NCBI GenBank assembly: GCA_037013685.1
Contig: CM072886.1
Coordinates: forward strand, 66,354,433-66,418,432
Direction: 5' to 3'
DNA length: 64,000 bases
Origin: Acridotheres tristis
Taxonomy: Eukaryota; Chordata; Aves; Passeriformes; Sturnidae
Each line of letters opens with the position of its first letter. The stretch's first letter is position 1. The position numbers and the translations under genes are program-made. Under the pieces are notes generated by a model. The model saw only the letters and a list, made by a program, of their open reading frames with translations, was not told the DNA's origin and did no database searches. Positions 25,031 to 37,711 of the stretch are shown piece after piece.

Positions 25031-26704
25031 TTGACTTTCATTCAGAGATGAACATTCTCAGTCAGATTTCATTGTGAATAGAGTTTTCAGGCACTTCTAA
25101 GTTTTGAGGACCTTATTGACTCTTTAAGACTCTTTTTTCCCCCTGGCTTTTGCAAGAGGCTGTTATTCTCCTTTAAATGGCATGAAAGTAATTCTTCTCA
25201 AGATCTTTTCAAGATCCTTTCAATCTGAAGAGAAAAAATATTATAGTTTATAATAGTGATTATCATTATTGTTAGAAAAAAAGTTAAATTTTTTTCAAAA
25301 TGTGATTTGAGGAATAAAGTTCCATATACTTTTTCCTATTCTGTTTAGACTGTGGCATCTCAAACAGTAGGTGATAGGTCTTCTGATGTCAGGAACTTAG
25401 TCCATTAAATTCTAGAGCAGTACAGTTGCAGCTCAGTATTCACTAACAATATTGTGGAAGCTCACGCTGCCAACACTGTAAGTGATCTTGCTCAGAAAGC
25501 ATATTTTAATTTAGTTTAATTTATATATGCCCTTCAGTTAGAGTACATAAGTTTTGTTATTTTTGCAACCCTAACCAAATAATTAATTGCAAACAAAAAA
25601 ATCTTTCAAATTAAGTCTGATATAGATAATTTTTAACTAAGACTCTTTTCACACTGGCTTTTTTATACTTTTGCTATGTATAGAATGAATCGAGAAATAT
25701 GTAATAGAGATTTCCATCACTGTCCATGCTACCAAGCTGCTATACACTTGTGGCAAATAGCTTTGACATTTCTGGTTTTCAAAGTGTGAATAATGTGAAA
25801 TTTTCTCTTTAGAGATTTTCTGTTGATCTTTTCAGACATAATCTCCAAGTGCAGGTGGGCATGACATACCTGGTGACGCATTCAAACAATTTTACCAGAT
25901 AATGCAATGCATTCATAAAAAATAATGACACTTGGCAAAAAAGCCTGCACAGTTTGTTCTGACACTTTCCCTGAAGCTTTTTCTAATTCATTCTGTGATA
26001 CAGTAGTATCCACTGAATCTCCTTTCAAGTTGCAGCTCAACAAACCTTTCAAATGTGTTGATCTTGAGTTTTTTACTTCTAATTAAGTGGGCTTTTACTC
26101 ACTTGGAGCAACTACAGTAGTGGTGGAACCATTTTCTAAAATTTACTAATATTCGCTGGTATTTCAGAGAGCCTGCAGTATTGCTGACAACCCATGAAAA
26201 TTGGTATAAATATTTTCCTCCTCATCCCCAAGTGATTGTACCTTTTGCTCAAGCAATTTACAACTTCTACAAAATCATTTTGGTTGTGTTTTTGTTTTAA
26301 GTTTCTGTAGTAATGATTTAGAGGGGATTCTTTTGATCAATACACATTCAGTTGCAGTTATCCTCCAATGCATTGTCTGCTGCAAGATAAGCATATTAGT
26401 TGTGTTTCACATAAATCATATACATAACAGTTTCAAAACACAGAAAAATGAACATGTTCCACAATTAAACCACTAGGACAAGTCTCTGATGAAAAGAGCT
26501 GCTAACTCAGTCTTGCTAAGTCCTATAATATGTCTCCTCTGCTATGTGCCAGAGCTAGCAACAAAGGCTGAAGTGAATTAATCCTCTTGCTCTATCTTAA
26601 AAACAAAATAACTGAATCCTAGAGCCTTCCACGTCCATTTCATGTAGTTAATTTTTGGGTCTGAAAATTGAAACTAAATCTTGTTAGTTATCATTATAAA
26701 TTAC
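25031..26704. other. Intergenic DNA without recognised features
   Basis: This is AT-rich sequence between the 24-kb CR1 copy and the coding relic at 26.85 kb. I see no long frames, repeats or recognisable element in it. Confidence 0.6.
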
Positions 26705-26757
26705 TTTTTTTCCATCTACAATATCCTTTGAGAACATGAATACAACTGTCCTTTATT
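26705..26757 (-). terminator. Possible poly(A) signal and tail remnant of the relic
   Basis: On the minus strand AATAAA (26757-26752) follows the stop codon of the coding relic, and a seven-A run (26711-26705) follows about 40 bases later. The spacing is a little long for cleavage, so the link to retroposition is inference. Confidence 0.3.
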
Positions 26758-26848
26758 TGGAGAAAAGTGGGAATAATTATTGTACAAACAGCACAAAAAC
26801 TTTCCATCATGCATATGCTCAGCCTCACAAGTGCAAATAGAAGTCCTC

Positions 26849-27240
26849 CTACTCATCAGTCTGCTTGGCTTTGGTGATATTAAGAGTAGCAAAGGGAGGG
26901 CCTCTTCTTTTCTGGTCCAATCTAGAGAAAATCACTTCTATAGAGACCAAATTATTTGAGGAACTAGCTGGTTCAGTGTTCTGCTCTGAGCCAGGCTGTG
27001 ACCAACATGACAGGGGGGTGTCATCATCTATCACGCCCTTGGTGACAAGCCCAATAATTCTCTGAAGTCCACTCTGCAAATGCAGCTCCAGTTTGCTCCA
27101 GTCAAACTCAAACTCACTTTATGCAGGTGCACAATCTCCAAGTAGATACGCCCGTACAAAGGAAATGTTTCCTCCATGAGTTTGTTGATAATGAATTTAG
27201 TTACTGAACCAAAGTCCACTTCCTGTAAAGGCAGAGTGAT
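26849..27240 (-). pseudogene. Frameshifted coding relic of unidentified protein
   Basis: Two adjacent minus-strand frames read as one protein-like sequence interrupted by an apparent one-base loss near 27117. The upstream part contains VDFGSVTKFIINKLMEETF and YGRIYLEIVHLHK. The downstream part begins FEFDWSKLELHLQSGLQRII, continues through GLVTKGVIDDDTPLSCW, and ends NITKAKQTDE at a TAG (26849-26851). The amphipathic, non-repetitive composition looks like real former coding sequence. An AATAAA lies about 90 bases past the stop (26752-26757) and a short A-run about 40 bases further (26705-26711), as expected of a 5'-truncated processed retrocopy. Alternatively, CTTTACAG at 27231-27238 could be a splice acceptor of a dead exon. 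I could not name the parent gene. Confidence 0.45.
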
Positions 27241-29823
27241 TCTGTTGACTTAGAGCCATCTTTTGCACACATTTTCCCTAATCAATGATTCAAATTTTAT
27301 TAAAATTTATACAATTCAATCAAATTCAAAGCACAGCAAAATGAATTCTGTAAATGGAATTTCAAGTAATTAATATAATAGTTATTTTAAAAAGCTGACT
27401 GGTACAGACTATTCTTCTTCTCCCTTAGAGTAAAAAGGCAAGTACTTTTGCATTATTTGTAGTGGTACCGAGACATTATAATTAATACAATACAAAGAGT
27501 GCTTTTTGCTTTGCAGGTGCCTATAAGCAACCTCAAGGGAATATTCAAGAATCCTTGGTGTGTTTAGAGTTTTATTGCAGGCAAGCTGTATGATATAAAT
27601 GCCTTTCATTTCACTCTCTTTCAGCTATGGTGCCTTTCGTTGCTTGCTTATGCCTATAAAACGCACATGCCTCTTTCTCCTTTTTTCTCAGTCTTTCTAA
27701 AATACTTAGAGATTTAAACGAGCTTATATTCTACTACGCAGGCACAGAAAACCTTGAAAGAACGTTATGAAAGTTGCAAAATCAAAAACTCTGGAGCTGC
27801 TTTGAGGGAGCTCTATTTTATAGATGTTATGATACTGACTTTAGTTATACAATTACAGGTTGGTTTTCCACAAGGCAACTTTAATTTCTTATCTCAGAAT
27901 CCTTACTTTACAAGTTTCATTACCTGCTAGCTCAGATGATTTTTTAAATTTTAGTGTTTTTATAGACAATTAAAGAAGCAAATGAAACTCAAGATCTTAT
28001 GTGGTACCATGCAAATTGCAGCTTTACCGTTCATCAGCAGGGTTAAAAATTTTAGTTACAGAAAGGAGGTACCTACAATTCAATTAGTGAGTAAAAGTTT
28101 CAGTAAGTTATCCCCTCCATGAAGTCCATAAATGGCAGGGAAAGAAGGTGTCGTTTCAAGGTTGGTATAAGTGAATGTAGGGCCAGAAAGTCAAAAAAAT
28201 TGAGAGTGGAGATATTCCCTGTGTTCACATCTGTTTCTGCTGCAGCTTCTGCCATTTTGGTTTTTGTCAACATGAGCACTTGAGTGGCAGCACAGTAAAT
28301 CAGATCAGCTTGCTGATCTTACTGAAAGCTATTCCTGCAAAACAGTGTCCTGTGTGTGATTAGCTCAGTGAGCTGCATCACCTCCTCCTGTGGGTCCACA
28401 CTCGTTAATAGTGAAGCAAGGAAGGGGCAGCCAGAGACAAGAGAGAATGCATGCTCCTTTTTTTTCTGTGGAAGTGTGATCTCAAATCCACTGAAGACCA
28501 AATACTGACTTACTCAAACTTTAATGACTTTCACAACTGTTTGCTGACAGCAGAAGTGTGTGAACGGTCAAGAAACCTGGGTTCAGGTCTAAGTGCTGCC
28601 AGGGTGTGATCTACTAGAGGACTTTGTCCACCACAGGTAGATTTTTCTCTCTCCATCCACTCAGATCTGTCTTTCTGGTTCTTTTTTTTTTTTTCTTTTC
28701 TTTAGAATCTGAGTATAATTTCTCTGTCATTCACTTACTGCTGAAGTGGTATGACTGCAATTGCAAGATTCTTCCTGCAGCTCCAGACTCCCAACCCCTA
28801 TTCTGTGTTTTTGCCTGTGGCTCACCAACAGGTTCCTACTAGAGTGATTAGCCATTTGCAGGATTACGAGCCCTGTCTCCCTGCTCCCTATTCTGTATAA
28901 TTCACTTCAAACACACACGCACAGAAATGCAAAATCACAGCTGCTTCTCTCAGTCCTGCTACGATTTTCCATGAGCATGGTTGTCCTTTCCACTTCCAAC
29001 CTCTCTTCATTCCTTCAACTCTTGCTCCAGTTTCCCTATTTAGTCTCAGGATTCCCTTCAACTTCCCATTATGTTTCAGCCTGCTCATCTGCTAGCGATC
29101 TTAGTCCCAAACTCGCTTTCCTGAAGCTGATACCCTTTTCTTAATTTACCAGTAAGAACAACCAGTTGTCTTGTCTCCGAAGTCTATCCAGACTCCCCCA
29201 GTCCAAGCTTTTGCTACATTTTGGCATTTCAGACATACTGTCTTTCCTGTTTTTTAAATTTATTCCATTCAGATTGTTTCTCTGGTACTGACTCATCAGT
29301 GCAAGACCATAGAGAGAAGTCTTCCTGTTTCAAGTTCTGACGCTGGCTCCTGCAGTGCTCCACAGCAACCTGGAGCAGCAACGACAGGGATTGTCCAGCT
29401 CAGCGCCTCAGAGCAGAAAGAATCTTAAGGGACTGTAGCTGTCAAATTGTGGTGAGGCACTGCTGGGCATGAGCAAAGAGTGGTTCTCATAAAAGGCTTA
29501 TCATTGTGGCAGTTCATCAGGGAGATTACAAAAGGCTCATCCCTGACACAGAAGCTATTTTGCTGCCAAATTTTGAATCACTCACCCACGTAAGAAAAAC
29601 ATATGAGAATCTCATATAAATAATTTCAGTATTTTAAGCAGTTCACAACAATTTAAAATAAATGCATTTAATAGAAGGCATCACTTATCAACTGGTAATC
29701 TATTTATTCCTCAGAGGAAAGTTAAGAAAAAAATACATAATACATTATTTTCTAGTGAGGTTTAGAAAAACACTCCTTAGTAATCATGTAACATTTTTCA
29801 CTATAATGATGAGAGGAAGACAT

Positions 29824-29938
29824 TTCATTAGTCACTAATGAATAGTTATTTTACAGTGGAAATATAGTCTAAGTTTTTGTCACAACAGTTTTATTTCTAT
29901 TTTAAAAGAGTTACATGCTAACTTATTTGCATTTGCAT
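29824..29938. promoter_or_regulatory. Palindrome plus tandem POU octamers (candidate enhancer core)
   Basis: TTCATTAGT and its reverse complement ACTAATGAA flank a single base at 29824-29842. Eighty bases on, ATTTGCATTTGCAT (29925-29938) contains two octamer motifs overlapping by two bases, the recognised site of POU-domain factors. Homeodomain-type ATTA cores are frequent around them. The function is inference; conservation was not tested. Confidence 0.25.
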
Positions 29939-32900
29939 AGCAGAGAATACACAGACCATCAGCTACTGCATTTATCTGAGAGCTGGTTTTCTAAGAAGCA
30001 TCCTGGCTTTTTTCAGGTCTTTTCCACTGCAGTCTTGCTACCTGATTGAATCCCGTTTGTCTACATGGAAGAAAATTGCTTTTTATATTAATTATATAGT
30101 TGTGTATTATAAGGCACTTTCTCATAAGGAATTTTGGAAATGAAAGAATGTTTATATTTGGTAGCTTGATAAATTACAGCTTATGTAATATATTTTATTG
30201 GAGTTTCTCTAATGACCTATAAATCTGTGAAATAATTTCAAATAAAATTAACGAAAGGCTAAAGATATCAGAGTTCCCTAAAATGTAGTGACAGCAGCAA
30301 GGTAGCTAATCCCATGATGTTGCCTCTGGGAGAAGGACTGTGGCATGGATGTTTAGGGACAAAGGACTGAAGAAAGTAGAAAAGCAAGCTTCCTGAGTAC
30401 TCCCCCTGCTCACTAAAAGACTTATTTCTATGTAGCTTAACCCCTGTCTCAAGGTAGGCAATTTAAGAATTATTTTTTTTGTTATAGAGAGCCTCAGTAG
30501 TTGCTTGACATATTAAAATATGTGTTTATTTTCACTTTCCTGTTATCTTTAAAAAACTTGAAGGCCATCTGGACTCAGATTTGGACTTACCCTTTTCCAG
30601 AAGGTTTGTTTCAATTTGATATTCCAGGGGAAGTTTCTTTTGAAAAAAAATGTAAAACCTGTGTGAATTTTTCTTCCTCTATGTTAGAATAAAACTAACT
30701 AACTAGATGTTACATTCCAGTAATTTTGGACAAAGAATTGAATTTGGCAAGGTTATGACTCTTTCTTGAAAAATCCACTCAGTAATTGTTAGGCTTTCTT
30801 TGGAAAAGCCCAGAGAGCATTGCTAAGTATGATAATACTGTTTCACAGACTTCTGTTTCATACTACTTCCTCTCCAAAGCATCTTGACTCATTCCTGCTC
30901 AAAGTTTTAGGAAAATCTAAATACTAAATAAATCTCCTACTCCTTGCTGTGTGTGTATTATCCGTGTCTTCATGTAGAAACACTGATAGCAGGAAAACAA
31001 TCACTCCTTTACTGTCAGTATTTCCCTAGCATTACTTCAATCCTCTATTTTTTAGTCACTTCAAATGTAAGGTCTTTATTGGTGTTATAGATTTTCAGTG
31101 ATTTTAAGTGTAAGTAAGGAGCCACTGTTTAAGCTAGACTTTAGTATGTAAGTGGCTATCAGTTTCCCTTCTTTTCAGTAAAGTGTTGCCAATGAGGATG
31201 CACACCTGGGATTTACATGTGGGATGCCACATGAAAGCTTCATGACAGACAGTAGATGGTTAGTTGAGTAAACTGACTGAGTGAACTTTTCGTATGTGAT
31301 AACTTTTCCATCTGGACAATTTGTGAAAAGTTGGCCAGATGACAATTGCTCCAGTGAAACCTGGATGTCACAACTGCTGTTATTTATGCTGTTATACTGC
31401 TGTTATTCATATGCAGCTTTCCTACAGTTTAAAATGTATACCTATTTTATCCAATTTCAAAGCAAAACTGTAGCAAGCATGGGGACGAGGAGTGAAGAAG
31501 AAGCCTATAGACATGCGTCTTATTCAGGAAAGGTGAAATGTATCACACTCAAGGTGTGTGTTGCCAGCACAACATTACTTCAGAACATAAATTCAGGTTC
31601 TGCCACTCAGATCTCAAATCATACTCCAATTCTGCTTATTGCCAGAAACTTGGATTAGGGTAAAAAAGCACATTAATTTTTAACCTCAGATTATGTTGCT
31701 GGTCCATGTTATAACAGAGACTCACAGTCTTATTAGCACAACAAAACTGGGCAGTGAACTCCTATGAAAATGCAGAGATGAATGGCTTGGGGTGGGGTAG
31801 CATAAAAACTCTTCCAGCTGGTTTTGCCAACATGAGAAAGGTTTGTGTGCTGAAATTTAAGATGGACTACAGCAAAGACTAAATAGTAAACTAACAGGCC
31901 ATTGGCAAACATCTCCTGATTATTACACTAATAATAATGACTGTATGGAAGAGATCTAGATCCTTCACTTGATTTTGAATGGATAATATTTCAGAAAGGA
32001 CCTTAGCCCCTCTGGAGTAAATATGAAATAGCTCATACATACCAGTAGGAGATGTATTGAGAGGAGTCAATAGAAATGAACTGAGATTTTCACATGAGTT
32101 CTTGGGGGTTAAGGCAACTTATCAACCTAATGTGTTTACTTACCTTTGTTCAAAGTCTGACAGTTTTCCAAACATCTGCACTGTTGACATAGAATTTAAG
32201 CACTCTTGATAATAAAATCAGCTATTTCCTGAGGAGAGCTGCATCTGAGGAATGCTTGGACTAAATGTCTCAGGATTTTCCTGCAGAAGAAAATTATTCA
32301 TTGTCTGGACACATCAGCATCCAGTTATTTATATAGACTTCAGAACACATTTAAAGTTGAAAGGTGTTTTACTGTGGGCATTGCATATTGGAAGTGCCTT
32401 AGTCAAAAGACCATGTGCTTACGTATGTAAATCAAGCATCTTGTTTATGAAAATTAGTCCCTTTGAGCAGAAAGGCAACTGAAGCAAATTACCTTAAACT
32501 TGCACTTTTAATTATTTCCTAGGCACATAAATTTTCAGAATAATCTGGATATGCACATTGATTAGAAAGCATTTTGAAATATTGGCTCTTACACCTGAAT
32601 TATTGTTTTCAGTACAAATGTTCCTGAAAGAGCTCCTTCAGAATGCAAACTACACATATACAAATTCTTAACAATGGCAAAACTTGAATTCATACTATCC
32701 AAGTGCTGTTTGGGTTTGATGACTTCTGTGTGTTACCATAAATCACCTATTTATTTTGTACTAGCCTGTCTTGCAAACAGGCTTGTAACTGAACTCCTAC
32801 TCCCGTTGTACAAATTGTTTTATTTGTGTCATTACCTAGACTTGACTCCCTTCTTATCTATTCTCAGGATCTTTTAACATGCTGTTTTCTCTGTGGAATT

Positions 32901-34834
32901 TGAGCAGATTTGAAACCTACAATTATTCTAAGAAGGATCATTATTAAAATTTGGGAAAAAAAAATGTCTGAGAACATTAAATATCTATGCAGTTTGATGT
33001 TATATGAGTGTTTTAGATGAGCTGTGTTTTTAGGGAGTCTTGTTCAGTCTCAGGTTTTTATTATAAACTTTAACTGGATCCTTTGTAGCTTGGAACTGTA
33101 GTACACCAACACAGAACACAACAAATACGTAATCACCAGCATCCAGCTTTGTAATGTTCATTGGATCCAACCACATTGAGTAATTAGGTAATTTGTGATG
33201 CTACATTACATACGTAGCATAAAACTTGATGTGACATGAGAATAAGGGTAGAGAGAACCTTATTAACTGTTGTCTGATAGGACAGTTTTCACTGACATGC
33301 CTCTTCACACTCTTCCTGGGCAATAATGTAATGGTCTACACTGTTTGTGGTACAATAATGAGGTGAGAGCTCAGGTTTCTCAGTGTAGTGTCATTTTATT
33401 CCAATATTCCTTTAATACTAAATATCTTTCAGTTAAGAAGAAAATTATCTAACTTTGGATGCATTCTGGGTCTTAGCAGCCTTTAGCAGAGTCACCTTCC
33501 TTCAGTTGTTCAGCCTATCCCGTGATGCCATCTAACATCCGAAGAATATCCTGGAATATCTGCAGCACCTTTGCAGTGTCTCACACTTCCCTGAAATGGG
33601 TTACTAATGCAGAAGAAGCCAAATGCTTCTGTCTCTAAATGTACAGATAGCAGATTCTGCAAATCTTTGTCTGTTGGATCCAGAACAATTGTGGATAAGA
33701 TAGATCAAGAGCCAGTGAAAAAAAAAATACTTTAGAGGCTTGAGTTTCCAAGCAGACTTTGAAGAAGTGTGCATCTGGAAGGGGAATATATATAGGAGTG
33801 CACAAACTGGCTAGACCCTGCATGTGGCTCTTCAAGTGTGAGTTATATCCAGCTGAGTGGGATGGATGTCTGTTTTTGCCTGTTTATGTCTCTGACCAAA
33901 TGAGCACAAACACCAGTGCTAATGATTAGCCTTTTGCCCCTGTCTTGCAATTTTCCCAGAGTTTCCCACAGCCTCCAGACCAGCCACATGATTTGTTTGG
34001 GATGATTAGATTTACATTCTCTCCTGAATAGTATGTGACTAAAGCCAAGCACCAAGATAGCTACATTCTCTACACCACACACAGTTTTGGCAAAGCATCT
34101 GTTTCTGAACCATATCATGTTCCTTTCCTGGTGTTTCTTCAGTGCCACAACTTCTAACCCATGTTTACTTCTCCATCTCTATTGCTCAAAACTTAAAGGT
34201 ACTTGAAAAGAGCCTGACATGGAATGATCTCTGTTTGCAGTAAAACAGGATTATTTTGAAATAATATATAATCCATTTTAGTAAGCAGAGCTCTGCAAAT
34301 TTCACAATGATGACACATCTGGGAGGACAAAGCAGAAATTAAGGCATAAGTCTGGGATAGTTGCCAACATATGCACAAGTACCACGTATGTATCATAGAT
34401 AGTTTCCATATTCACTGAGTCAGCTTCTATACCCTTTGATGTAGGTTCCTACATGACTTAGGTAAGTCATCCACACGTTCCAGGGCCATGGGGCAGCATG
34501 CAACTTGATGGAAAACTTCCTTATTCTTATACCAAAAACCTTTAATATTGGAATGTTGATACAATTCATTGCATATCATAGGGAGGGCTTGGAAACAGAT
34601 AGACAATATAAGCTGAAGTGTACTGGCTGTTCTCAGGGCAGTCATCACTCTAGAGGCACTGAGGAAGTATGGGTTCTTTATGTCATGGTCATGATAACAT
34701 CATGAAAAGGAAAAGGGCAAAAAAAAGGGTGGAAGTCAAGCCAGTACTGATGGCCTTGAGCCCTGTGTTTGAATTTGCTCTGACACACTTAAAAATGTAC
34801 TACAGAACTTCATATGTAACCTTTGGGTTTTATT

Positions 34835-35045
34835 CTCTGACTACCTTTTCTTCCTGTCTCCTCCTATTTTGTGATCTCTTCTATCTTTCTCACGTTTTGA
34901 ATCACAAACAGAATCTGTTTGTTTTCTTTCCCCCCAGTCTCTTCACTTCCTTGCTCCCAGTAAATATCCTCCTCCCCAACCTATCCCAACTACTTTACTT
35001 CCTCTGTCCCACTTGTTTCCTATCAACACTTTTCCAATACTCTAA
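34835..35045. repeat. Pyrimidine-rich stretch
   Basis: This roughly 210-base plus-strand segment is dominated by C and T, including CCCCCC and many CTTCC blocks. It lacks a strict repeat unit. Stop codons are purine-rich, so the bias keeps the plus strand open and produces a chance frame. Confidence 0.6.
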
Positions 35046-37250
35046 TCTTAGAAGAATAATTGTTTAATTAGTCACTTTTCCTTGGCAAGTTACCTAATGA
35101 CTAACTTGTATATCTATATGTTTTTTCCTACCTGTGAATTACTTTAAAGACTAGTGGAGTTTCTGGTCAAAGAAAATACTTTTTCTAAAAGTGAATAAGG
35201 AAATGGCAATAAATACCTTTTGGCTGCAATGGCAATTTCCTGATTTTATTTAACAAAAGCGTATGAAATTTAAAATGGGGGGGGTAGAACTCCTCTGACT
35301 TGTCAATATTTGTGACCCGGTTATGTAGCTTCTTTGGCACCTAGTTCACCTAAGCAAAAAACATTTATTTTTCCTTCTTTCCCTTCTTCAGGAAAAAAAA
35401 ATCCGAAGTGGAAAGGGAGGATAGAAAAGTGTGCAAAAGTGAAGTGTTAACTCTGGAGGAGATCCTACCTACTTCATTAGTCTACAAGGCTCTTGGATAG
35501 AGCTTAAGCAGTCCCTAACCTGTACAGTAGGGACTGAGTCTAGAAGTTAATTAGGAGGATATTCTTGGTAGTGGTCAATACTCTATTCACTGCAGGAGGA
35601 AGAGGAAAGAAGCAGGGTGAGAACTTGACAGTACATAGACTTCATTGATTAAACAGAGCTTGTTTCTTATGATCTACTTCTTTGGCAGTCTGCTCGAGGT
35701 CGCAGAGCTTTAAAAATGACTGCTTTAAAGCTCTAATTTTGCAACCCTTCTGGTGGGTCGATTCTTTACAACATATGAAGCCCCATTAACAACAATGGGA
35801 TCTTGTGCAAGTGTAAGAGTCATCTCTAGAGAATCTGCCCAGTATTCATTGTTGAAACAAATTATTTTTTAGCAACCAAGTATGTAATTTTCCTACACAT
35901 AATATTTTCTGAATCCTTTGGAGAATTCCAAGCCATCTACTGGAACACATTGATTCCTAATGCCAGTTATAAAAGCTAAACCACTGTCATCACAAACAAT
36001 TATAGAGATGAACTGAAATATAGTTGTACAAAAAGCTAACAGGTCATGGGTGTGCCATTTCAGTAGTGCTGGGAGATAAAATGTGTTTGTACTATTTCAA
36101 CCGTTAATTAGAGGGAATATGACTTTCCTGAGATTCATTGTGAGGATTGAATTCTATTCGCATTCTTTCCACTTTCCAGGTGGAGACTGTGCTTTTGAAA
36201 GTGGACAGAAGCCCTCTCCCCTCCCCCAGCTTAATAATTTTCTCTGACTTTGCAGAATTGTGACTTATGCAATGTCACAGAGAGCCAATGTCAGAGCTGC
36301 AAATAGTTTTTCCCCTCCCCCTGTCCTGACTATTAGATCACTGTTCTAACAGTGCACTGGATTAAAGGTAGGTGTGTTTTGAGGACCCTCCCTTATCACA
36401 CCTTTAGTTTCATGTTGTAACTAAATTGGCATGCTCCAAGAGCAAGACTCCTTTGAGAAAGCTCTAAACAAGCCAAGGGAAAGTTGCTTATTAAAAATGC
36501 ACTAAATGATTCACAAGTGTTTCCCTTATAATTCCCTAATATTCTAGATAAAATATCTCTAGCTAAAGATAGCAGGATCTATTTCAGAAAGATTTTATTC
36601 TGAAAATACTATTTAAGATTCATGCATGATGATTATATTCTATTTTCTGCCCCAAACAAATGAACTCAAGATACTCTATAGGTTGCTCAGTGAAATTTTT
36701 TCAACTCTGTCTACAATAACCATGGTGAAATGGTAAGTCTGTGGAGATTTCTCTAATAGCCAGATGGCTGTTGTAAGTTGACTTTTTTAAAATACTACCA
36801 CATACACCAAAATGTTTTCATCCTATTTATCTTTGGCCAAAGGCTAGTTGCCATTACAAGTTAACAGTTACTGCATGAGTAAGATAAAATTTGATCGAGG
36901 TTAATTTCTTGTCCCTCTAGTCATCTAAAAGTTATTTATTTGCTCTGAGCTGGTCAGGTAGATCTTCTTTAATCAATGAATATAGTTAAAACTTCAAAAA
37001 GGACTCAGCTAATGCCCTTTAGGCACTTATTCTACATTTCAGTTAATCATAGTTGGGAAGTGCCAGTCTCTCTCTGTGTTGACTATAGAGGGAGCCTTGA
37101 CAACTCAGACAGGAAGAGTCTAGATTCTATATGATTAATATTACTGAGCTAAATCCCACCCTTAGTGAGATCAGAAAAACAGCAGTCTGATTTTTTTTAA
37201 TGCCTTCTCTTCTAATACTTTGATGAAAGTCACATGAGCATATTAGAACT

Positions 37251-37711
37251 ATAGAATCATAGAATGTTAAGAATTGGAAGGGATCTTAAGGATTATTTAG
37301 TTCCAACCTCCCTGCCATGGGCAGGGCCACCTTGCACTAGACCAGGATGGCTTTGAACACTGCCAGGGCTAGAGCATCCACAGCCTCCCTGGGAAACCTG
37401 CTGCAGTATCTCATCACCCTCACAGTAAAGAAATTCTTCCTAATTCAACCTAAATTTCCCCTTTCTGTTTGTACTCGTTACTCCTTGTCCTATCAATACA
37501 GTTCCTCATGCCAAGTCCCTCTTCAGCTTTCTGGTAGGTCCCCTTCAGATCCTGGAAGACTGCTGTGAGGTCTCAATGCTGCCTTTTCTTCTCCAGGCTG
37601 AACAGCCCCAACATTCTCAGCCTGTCTTCTTAGGGGAGTTACATCAGTCCTCTTATCAATCCTCCTCGGGATTTGCTCCAACAAATCCATGTCCTTCTTA
37701 GGCATTCCAAG
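37251..37711 (-). mobile_element. CR1 LINE 3' fragment
   Basis: It starts with ATAGAATCATAGAATG and continues as antisense CR1: a phrase equivalent to the TTCCAACC...GCCATGGGCAGGG 3' untranslated segment, then CTCATCACCCTCACAG, then the antisense C-terminal RT region with CTCCAGGCTGAACAGCCCC. It is 5'-truncated at about 37.71 kb, with no intact frame. The 3' end lies at the low-coordinate side, so the element is on the minus strand. Confidence 0.93.

Larger units (their letters stand above)
27241..37250. other. Intergenic DNA, about 10 kb
   Basis: No coding exon or clear transposon copy is recognised here. A motif-dense AT-rich part lies at about 29580-30260, with a 19-base palindrome and two overlapping POU octamers. 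A pyrimidine-rich stretch lies at 34835-35045, which explains the 132-codon frame there, and a short G-run lies at 35278-35285. The 125-codon plus frame at 31281-31658 starts at GTG and resembles nothing I recognise. Confidence 0.55.

Noticed and set aside
31281..31658. 125-codon plus-strand frame
   Set aside because: It starts at GTG, shows no domain, has no promoter or splice context, and is within the chance range for a 64-kb window.
34669..35067. 132-codon plus-strand frame with hydrophobic stretches
   Set aside because: It does not look like a conserved protein; it is explained by the pyrimidine-rich sequence, which encodes Phe/Leu/Ser/Pro and avoids stops.
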